From positions 1 through 64,000 of the forward strand of contig NZ_WSZK01000014.1 in NCBI RefSeq assembly GCF_009791395.1: a stretch of 64,000 nucleotides of DNA, read 5' to 3'. The notes under the pieces are model-generated. The model did not search any database and was not told the DNA's origin. It was given only the letters and a program-made list of their open reading frames with translations. This document shows, in pieces, positions 58,267-64,000 of the stretch (its first letter is position 1; every line of letters starts with the position of its first letter). This stretch comes from Halomarina oriensis (lineage in GTDB: Archaea > Halobacteriota > Halobacteria > Halobacteriales > Haloarculaceae). A program made the translations under genes and the position numbers.

Positions 58267-60837
58267 GTGACCGACTCCCCCCGAACCGTCGCCCGTGACT
58301 CGCTCGACGCGAGGTGGGCCGACTGGTTCCCGTTCGACCCGTATCCTCAGCAAGCGGACGGTGTCGAGCGTGCGCTGGACGCGATGCGCGACGGGGGCTT
58401 TCTCGCACTCGAAGGGGCCTGTGGCACCGGCAAGACGCTCATCGCGCTGGCCGCGGGCCTCCAGGCTATCGAGGAGGACGTCGGCGAACGGGTGTTCGCC
58501 GTCACGCCCGTCAAACAGCAACTCAAGCAGTTCCTCGCCGAGGTCCGGGCCATCAACGCCGGGCGCTCCGGCGAGGACGCCGCCCCCGTCGACGGCCTCG
58601 TCGTCGTCGGCAAACGCGACCTGCTCCCCTACGCCCGGACCGACGCACTGCCCGGCGAGCAGGGGACCCACGACGCCGCGAGCGACCTCAGAGAGACGAC
58701 GGTGAGTCTCGTCCACCGCGAGTCGACGCAGGCGCTCGACGTCTCGCCCGGCGCGCTCGACGGCCGCATCGACGTCTGTGCCGCGAGCGACTGCGACACG
58801 CTGTCGTACGCCGAGACGCGCTGTCCCGACCACCGCGAGGAACGCGACGAAGAGGCCCCGTGGTACGACCCCGTGCGCGCCGAGGCGCTCTGCTCGCTCG
58901 TCGAGTCGATGGGCGGCGACCCGCTGGAGACCGCCGGTGTGACCGCGCCGTACCCCGCCGAACCGCCCCACTCGCGGGACGTGCTGGACATCTACGAGGC
59001 CGAGGAACTGCCGGCGGGGGAGGCGGGCTACTTCGACCCCTTCTTCGCACGGTTCCTCGCCGACGAGGGCTGGCCCGGCGTCGACTTCTCGGCCGGCGAG
59101 CACAACGTGCTGGACCCCGAGGCGCTCGTGGCGGCCGCGGTCCGTCGCGGGACCTGCCCCCACGAGTGTCTCGCGGCGTTGATGCCCGAAGCCGACGTGC
59201 TCGTCGGCAACTACAACCACGCGTTCGACCCTATCACGCGCCAACTCACCGCCGAGAAGGCCGGCGTACTCGACGGCGACACCCTCCTCGTCGTCGACGA
59301 GGCCCACATGCTCGAAGAGCGCGTCCGTGACCTGCTCTCCGAGACCTGTTCGCTCCACGCGCTCCGGACCGCCCACCGCGATTTGGCGCTCGCTCGGGAG
59401 TACCTCTCGGGCAACGGTGGCGAACCGGGGGCGGACTCGGGTGCCCACCAGCGCCACGCTCGCCAGACGCTCGCGGAGTTCGACAGCGTCGACGAACGCG
59501 AGTTAGCGTTCACCCAGTCGGTGCTGGAGTGGGCGGCCGCCACCGTCGACGACGAGGTGAGCGCGTTCCTCGACGAGGAGTTCGGCGACTGGTCCCGGCA
59601 GTTCGCCGAAGGGTCGCTCCCCGAGGCCGACCACGAGATACCGCTCAGAGACCCCGAGTCGGTCGAGACCGACCGCTTCACCGACCGTGCGCTCTCGGAG
59701 TTCCCCGACGACGTCTGGACCCGCGTCCGCGACGCCTGCTACGTCGCCGGACAGGTCCACGAGAACGACGGGCAGACCGAGCGGACGCCGACGGCCCCGA
59801 CCGTCGGCCGGTTCGTCCACCAGTGGGGCATCCTCGACCACGGCACCTACTTCCGCGAACTCGAACTGGAGTACTCCGAGAAGGCCGTCACCGACACCAC
59901 CCTCCCGGAGTGGGCGGGGGCGTTCAACGCCTCGCTCGTGCTGTTCAACTGCATCCCGCGGGACCCCCTCGCTCGCGTCCTCGACGACCTGGCGGGGGGC
60001 GTCCTGATGAGCGCGACGCTCGAACCGTTCGACGTCTTCGAGCGGGTCAGCGGCCTCGAACTGCTCGGCGAGGGGAGCGAGGCCGAAGAGCGCCAGCCGC
60101 GACGGGTCGAGGACGCCACCTACGGCCTCGGGTTCCCGCCCGAGAACCGCGCGTCGTGGGTGCTCGACCTCCCGGCGTTCACCTACCGGAATCGCGGCCC
60201 GCCGGTGACGGAGTACGAGGAGATGACCCGAACGCGACAGGGGTACGCCAGTGCGCTCGTCACCGCCGCCCGCTCGCACGGCAACGTGCTGGTCTGCATG
60301 CCCTCCTACCGCGAGGCGGAGTGGGCGGTCGAGTACCTCCGCGAGCGCATCGAGAAACCGGTCCTCAGGGACCGCTCGACGGAGTCCTCGGAGACCGACG
60401 CGATGCTCGGCCGGTTCTTCCAGGACGACGACAGCCATCGGGTGCTCGTGACGAGCGCTCGCGGGACCGTCACCGAGGGCGTCGACTACCACGGCGAACG
60501 CCTGCACTGCGTCGTCGTGGTGGGCGTCCCCTACGCCAACACGTCCACGCCGAGGATGGGCGCGGTGATGAACGCCTACGACCGCGAGTTCGAGCAGGGG
60601 AGCGGCTTCGACACCGCCGTGCAGGTGCCCGCCGTCCGGAAGTCCCGACAGGCGTTCGGGCGCGTGATTCGTGGCCCCGACGAGGTAGGGGTCCGCCTCC
60701 TGTTCGACCGCCGGTATCTCCGGGACGCGCCGCGGTCGGTCCACCACGTACTCGGCGAGACCGAACGCGAGGAGTTCAGCGCCGTCAGTCCCGACATGTT
60801 GGACCTGGCGCTCGAACAGTTCTGGACGAGCAGGTAG
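58267..60837 (+). CDS. XPD/DinG-family superfamily 2 DNA helicase
   Basis: 856 aa, GTG start. Walker A GACGTGKT (about residues 50-57), DEAH at 344-347 (VVDEAHMLEERVRD), SATLEPFD motif III, PSYREAEWAVEYL, and TSARGTVTEGVDYHGERL plus RKSRQAFGRVIRGPDEVG motif VI. Cysteines at 171, 176 and 186 and the CPHEC stretch near residue 300 fit an iron-sulfur cluster of XPD/DinG helicases (5'-3' unwinding). It is close to haloarchaeal XPD-like proteins involved in repair. Confidence 0.9.
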   Translation: MTDSPRTVARDSLDARWADWFPFDPYPQQADGVERALDAMRDGGFLALEGACGTGKTLIALAAGLQAIEEDVGERVFAVTPVKQQLKQFLAEVRAINAGRSGEDAAPVDGLVVVGKRDLLPYARTDALPGEQGTHDAASDLRETTVSLVHRESTQALDVSPGALDGRIDVCAASDCDTLSYAETRCPDHREERDEEAPWYDPVRAEALCSLVESMGGDPLETAGVTAPYPAEPPHSRDVLDIYEAEELPAGEAGYFDPFFARFLADEGWPGVDFSAGEHNVLDPEALVAAAVRRGTCPHECLAALMPEADVLVGNYNHAFDPITRQLTAEKAGVLDGDTLLVVDEAHMLEERVRDLLSETCSLHALRTAHRDLALAREYLSGNGGEPGADSGAHQRHARQTLAEFDSVDERELAFTQSVLEWAAATVDDEVSAFLDEEFGDWSRQFAEGSLPEADHEIPLRDPESVETDRFTDRALSEFPDDVWTRVRDACYVAGQVHENDGQTERTPTAPTVGRFVHQWGILDHGTYFRELELEYSEKAVTDTTLPEWAGAFNASLVLFNCIPRDPLARVLDDLAGGVLMSATLEPFDVFERVSGLELLGEGSEAEERQPRRVEDATYGLGFPPENRASWVLDLPAFTYRNRGPPVTEYEEMTRTRQGYASALVTAARSHGNVLVCMPSYREAEWAVEYLRERIEKPVLRDRSTESSETDAMLGRFFQDDDSHRVLVTSARGTVTEGVDYHGERLHCVVVVGVPYANTSTPRMGAVMNAYDREFEQGSGFDTAVQVPAVRKSRQAFGRVIRGPDEVGVRLLFDRRYLRDAPRSVHHVLGETEREEFSAVSPDMLDLALEQFWTSR

Positions 60838-60858
60838 CGAGGAGCGCGACGAGACCGC

Positions 60859-61263
60859 TCAGTTCCCGTCCTCGAACGACTCGATGGCCTCGCGCCACGA
60901 CTCGGGGAGGGCCCGAGCGCCGCCGTCCTCGCCGATGGCGACGATGACGCAGGTCGCCTCCGCCGCCACCGCGCCGTCGGCCACGATGCGCTGGTCCATC
61001 GTCAGACTCGACCCGCCCAACTCGACGATGCTCGTCCCGACGCTCACCTCGCGGTCCTCCATCTCGACGGGTGCACGGTAGTCGATTTCGAGGCGAGCGA
61101 TGACCATCTCGCCACCGCCGATGTCCAGGTCGGCGACGGCCTCGAAGTACTCCGAGCGGGCCTGTTCGAGGTACGACGCGTAGACGGCGTTGTTGACGTG
61201 CGAGAGCGTGTCGAGGTCACGATACCGGACCTGGATGCCCGTCTCGTGTGCGAAGTCGTCCAT
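60859..61263 (-). CDS. Hot-dog-fold acyl-CoA thioesterase (4HBT-like)
   Basis: 134 aa. HETGIQVRYRDLDTLSHVNNAVYASYLEQARSEY carries the catalytic Asp and conserved DTxGHVNN-type helix start (here DTLSHVNNAVY), followed by MVIARLEIDYRAPVEMEDR. It hydrolyses acyl-CoA thioesters; the acyl group is unknown. ATG 61263 is used because it precedes the conserved strand directly. Convergent with the helicase gene. Confidence 0.87.
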   Translation of the reverse strand: MDDFAHETGIQVRYRDLDTLSHVNNAVYASYLEQARSEYFEAVADLDIGGGEMVIARLEIDYRAPVEMEDREVSVGTSIVELGGSSLTMDQRIVADGAVAAEATCVIVAIGEDGGARALPESWREAIESFEDGN

Positions 61264-61377
61264 TCGCTCGGAGTGGTGCGGGCGACGGGCAAGGCGGTTG
61301 TGGTCTGCCGTCGACGACGGGTCTGACCGTCGTGTCGGCGGTCCTGCGTGTTCGAACCGAGAGAACACTCGTGCAGT

Positions 61378-61386
61378 ATTTTATAC
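61378..61386 (+). promoter_or_regulatory. TATA-like box of the ABC operon
   Basis: TATTTTATA, centred 26 nt before GTG 61408. The spacing supports that GTG as a leaderless start over in-frame codons that lie within or upstream of the box. Confidence 0.55.
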
Positions 61387-61407
61387 GTGGACACGCAGAC
61401 TCCACTC

Positions 61408-62184
61408 GTGTCATCCCCGTTCGCTATCGAATCGACCGATCTCTCGAAACGCTACGGCAGCGAGGTGGCCGTCGAGCGTCTCGACCTCGCGGTCCGTCAG
61501 GGCTCCGTCTACGGCTTTCTGGGGCCGAACGGGGCCGGAAAGACGACGACCATCCGAATGCTGGCGACCCTCCTGCGACCCTCCGGCGGCGAAGCGGCCA
61601 TCGACGGCGTCCCCATCACCGACCGCGACACGGTGCGCGAGCGCATCGGCTACCTCCCCGAGACGCCGCCGCTGTACCCCGAACTCACCGGGCGGGAGCA
61701 GTTGCAGTACGTCGCCGGTCTGCGTGACCTCCCGGACGACGAGGCGACCCGGCGCATCGACGACCTGCTCGCCCGGTTCGACCTCGACGAGGACGCCGAC
61801 AAGCGCGTCTCGACGTACTCGAAGGGCATGAAGCAGAAGGCGGGCATCATCCAGGCCATCCTCCACCGGCCACGCGTGGTCTTCCTCGACGAACCGACCT
61901 CGGGGCTGGACCCACGGGCGGCCCGGACCGTCCGCGAGGTCATCTCGGACCTCGCCGCGGAGGAGACGACCGTCTTCCTCTCGACGCACATCCTCCCGGT
62001 CGTCGACGAACTCGCCGACACCGTCGGCGTGCTGTTCAACGGTGACCTCGTCGCGGAGGGACCGCCACAGAAGCTGAAACAGCGTGCGGAGACGGGCGAC
62101 GAGCGGTCGCTGGAGGACGTGTTCCTCGAAGTGACACAGGAGGCCGACCTCCCGGAGCAGGCGGCACACACCGAGTCCCGATGA
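61408..62184 (+). CDS. ABC transporter ATP-binding protein
   Basis: 258 aa. Walker A GPNGAGKTTT, Q-loop region YLPETPPLYPELTGREQ, signature YSKGMKQKAG, Walker B VVFLDEPTSGLDP, and the His switch STHILP are all complete. It belongs to the drug/polymer-export type paired with integral membrane subunits. The start GTG follows a TATATA-like box by leaderless distance. The stop overlaps the permease start by four bases (ATGA), so the two are coupled. Confidence 0.92.
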   Translation: MSSPFAIESTDLSKRYGSEVAVERLDLAVRQGSVYGFLGPNGAGKTTTIRMLATLLRPSGGEAAIDGVPITDRDTVRERIGYLPETPPLYPELTGREQLQYVAGLRDLPDDEATRRIDDLLARFDLDEDADKRVSTYSKGMKQKAGIIQAILHRPRVVFLDEPTSGLDPRAARTVREVISDLAAEETTVFLSTHILPVVDELADTVGVLFNGDLVAEGPPQKLKQRAETGDERSLEDVFLEVTQEADLPEQAAHTESR

Positions 62185-63776
62185 GCGTCGGGCACGCGGT
62201 CCTCGTCGCACGGATGGAGTTGACCCACCGGGTCCGCAAGACGACCGACCGGCCGACCCAGATCGTCGCGCTGGCCGTCGCCGCCCTGTTCGGCGCGATT
62301 CCACTGCTCGGAAGCATCGCGGTCGCGTTCGTCGTCGGTCAGGGCATCGCCAGCGGGACCATCACCGACCCCATCTCGACGGCCCGCCTCGCGGCCGCCG
62401 TGGTCCCGCTGTTCGTCACGCTCGTCGTCACCCTGCGCGTCGTCCAGACGTCGGGGTCGTTGACCATCGCCGACGGGTTGCTCACGACCGTCTCTCACCG
62501 TGAGGCCGTCGGTGGCATCCTCCTCTCGGAACTGGCCATCGTCGCCGTCCTCGTCGGTGTCCCGTCGGTGGGCGTCCCCGTCGCGTTCGCCGTCGGGTCC
62601 GGCCAGCCTGCCGCGTTCCCGCTGGTGTTCGTGGCGCTCGTCGTCCTCTCGGTGCTCGGCACGCTGCTCGGGTTCGTCGTCGGACTCGGTCTCCGGAACC
62701 TCGTCGCCCGGTCGGAGTTCCTCGCCCGCTACAAGACGGCCATCGGCATCCTGCTGTTCTTGCTCTACTTCGTCGGCATCAGCAGCCAACAGGCGGGGTC
62801 GGCCATCTTCCCGGTCGTCGACGCACTCGGGTCGTCGCCGCTCGGCTGGTTCGCCGACCTCGCGCTGTTCGGCCAGGGCGTCGGTGCCGACCCGCTGTCG
62901 GCGCTCGGTGCGGTCGTCGTGGGCGTCGTCGCACTCCCCGTCCTCGGTTGGCTGGCGAGTTGGCTGGCCGCGTTGCTGTGGTACACCTCGCCCGTCCAGC
63001 CCGAGGAGGAGGAGCGCGAACCGTCACAGATGGGGTCGCTCGCGGGGGTCTCCCGACCGATGGCGCGTATCGCTCGCAAGTCGTGGATTCGTGCCCGCCG
63101 CGGTCCGATCCGACTCGTCTACGTCGTCTACCCGCTGTTCCTCCTGTTCCCGTTCGTCCAGGGGGCGGTCGTCTCGGGCGAGGTTCCGACCGCACTCCCG
63201 CCGCTGCTGGCGTTCTACGGTGCCTGGGCGGCGGGCGCGGCGTTCTCGCTCAACCCCATCGGCGACGAGGGCCCGGTGTTGCCCGTCACCCTGACGACAC
63301 CCGTCGCCGGGTCGACGTTCGTCGGCGGACTCTGTCTCGCCGGCGTCGCCATCGGCGTCCCCATCACGCTCGTCCTCGCCGTCGTCACCGGGGTGCTCTC
63401 CGGCCTCGGGACGCTCGCGCTGGCGAGCGTCGCGTTGACCGCCGTCGTCCTCCCCGTCGCCGCGACGGGCATCGCCGTCGGCGCGGGCGTCCTGTTCCCG
63501 CGTATGGAGTCGGTGGAGGTGTTCCGCGGTGTCGAGACGACGGCCCCGAGTCTCTTCGCGTTCGCGCTCTACTCGCTCGTCCTCTCCATCTCGGGCGTCC
63601 CGGTCTCACTCGTCAGCACCCCGTTGACCCGTGGTATCGTCGTCGACGCGACGAACTACGGCGAGAGTGTGGTCGTCGCCGGCGGACTGGTGGCGACGGT
63701 AGTGCTCGCCGGTCTCGCGGCGACCGTGGGGTACGTCTTCGCCGTCCGGTCGTTCGACGACTACTACCTGGGGTGA
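62181..63776 (+). CDS. ABC transporter permease
   Basis: 531 aa with about ten to twelve spans. The first (QIVALAVAALFGAIPLLGSIAVAFVVG) starts after a short basic end; a central charged loop (PVQPEEEEREPSQ, about residues 270-285) divides two halves. The translational overlap with the ATPase gene and common direction show that they form one complex. Substrate unknown. A halved architecture like this occurs in several archaeal export permeases. Confidence 0.88.
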   Translation: MSVGHAVLVARMELTHRVRKTTDRPTQIVALAVAALFGAIPLLGSIAVAFVVGQGIASGTITDPISTARLAAAVVPLFVTLVVTLRVVQTSGSLTIADGLLTTVSHREAVGGILLSELAIVAVLVGVPSVGVPVAFAVGSGQPAAFPLVFVALVVLSVLGTLLGFVVGLGLRNLVARSEFLARYKTAIGILLFLLYFVGISSQQAGSAIFPVVDALGSSPLGWFADLALFGQGVGADPLSALGAVVVGVVALPVLGWLASWLAALLWYTSPVQPEEEEREPSQMGSLAGVSRPMARIARKSWIRARRGPIRLVYVVYPLFLLFPFVQGAVVSGEVPTALPPLLAFYGAWAAGAAFSLNPIGDEGPVLPVTLTTPVAGSTFVGGLCLAGVAIGVPITLVLAVVTGVLSGLGTLALASVALTAVVLPVAATGIAVGAGVLFPRMESVEVFRGVETTAPSLFAFALYSLVLSISGVPVSLVSTPLTRGIVVDATNYGESVVVAGGLVATVVLAGLAATVGYVFAVRSFDDYYLG

Positions 63777-63780
63777 GGGC

Positions 63781-63945
63781 TCACCAGTAGTTCCGGTAGT
63801 AGTACGCGAAGCCCACGACGACCAGCCCGGTGAACAGGAACAGTCCGGCGGTCGGTGCGCTGAAGAAGGCGACCAGCGCCAGCAGGAACGTCCCGACCGC
63901 TCCCCACCCGAGAATCCAGTACGCAGCGGCCCTCTCGACGGTCAT
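63781..63945 (-). CDS. 54-residue two-span membrane protein
   Basis: ATG 63945 opens TVERAAAYWILGWGAVGTFL, with two hydrophobic segments (LLALVAFFSAP and AGLFLFTGLVVVGFAYYY) and ends RNYW. It is too short for a standard gene scan but has typical codon bias and a normal start. Its stop is 5 bp from that of the convergent permease. No family recognised. Confidence 0.6.
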   Translation of the reverse strand: MTVERAAAYWILGWGAVGTFLLALVAFFSAPTAGLFLFTGLVVVGFAYYYRNYW

Positions 63946-64000
63946 CGTACGACGAACCGAGCCCGGAAAGAAAGCTGTTTCGACGGGTTCGCCCGCGGCT

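Noticed and set aside
1-64000. CRISPR array, insertion sequence, prophage, rRNA
   Set aside because: No regularly spaced repeats, transposase, integrase or phage structural motif, and no rRNA-like sequence was seen.

Overview
The window is chromosomal DNA of a halophilic archaeon (class Halobacteria). Support: very high G+C with G/C-ending codons; acidic proteins rich in Asp and Glu; a CetZ tubulin-like protein; a SAMP-type ubiquitin-like protein; archaeosine enzymes; coenzyme F420 genes; a fused siroheme decarboxylase; many small proteins that look haloarchaeal. Single genes and first genes of operons usually have a T/A-rich TATA-like box about 26-30 nt before the start codon, so leaderless transcription is the rule. 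I saw no insertion sequence, prophage, CRISPR array, rRNA or replication origin.

Layout. 1-4.4 kb: partial Yip1-like membrane protein, archaeosine synthase ArcS, a UPF0016 cation exporter, a membrane protein broken by an in-frame TAG. 4.5-7.4 kb: a compact cassette made of an aldehyde ferredoxin oxidoreductase homologue without iron-sulfur cysteines, a SAMP3-like protein, a MoaD-tail-like protein and an unknown protein. 7.4-16.9 kb: housekeeping genes (SIMPL protein, methyltransferase, siroheme decarboxylase, SDR, PH-domain protein, frameshifted GNAT, TrpD-like enzyme, deacylase, cyclophilin, ferredoxin), then tRNA-Leu(UAA). 17-25.5 kb: TrkA protein, lone dehydrogenase E1-alpha, dTMP kinase, three small exported or membrane proteins sharing one motif, an NDUFA9-like protein carrying a curious 51-bp insertion, and CetZ. 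25.5-34.6 kb: cofC, cofG and cofH (F420) interleaved with a CNNM transporter and a Tat-exported propeller, then purC, purU, purS, purQ. 34.6-42.8 kb: antiporter, enoyl-CoA hydratase, orphan DNA methyltransferase, a hairpin cluster, a complete tungsten-type AOR, a GIDE-like membrane protein, VanZ-like protein and RaSEA, the radical-SAM partner of ArcS. 42.8-47.1 kb: a gene-poor, somewhat lower-G+C patch around an SLC13/TrkA-C transporter. 47-64 kb: small membrane proteins, EamA transporter, APH-like kinase, an MrfA/MrfB-like repair pair, two lipoproteins, a frameshifted aldehyde dehydrogenase, cyclase, SnoaL-like protein, XPD/DinG-family helicase, thioesterase, and an ABC ATPase/permease pair.

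Functional links. ArcS and RaSEA together convert the preQ0-modified tRNA base to archaeosine. CofC, CofG and CofH serve F420 synthesis. PurC, PurS and PurQ are de novo purine enzymes; PurU supplies formate from formyl-THF. The MrfA/MrfB-like pair probably excises DNA damage. The least explained system is the AOR-like/SAMP3/MoaD-tail cassette at 4.5-7.4 kb. Two genes (GNAT and aldehyde dehydrogenase) are broken at runs of exactly eight C/G where seven would restore the frame. This suggests systematic homopolymer error or slippage-based variation.
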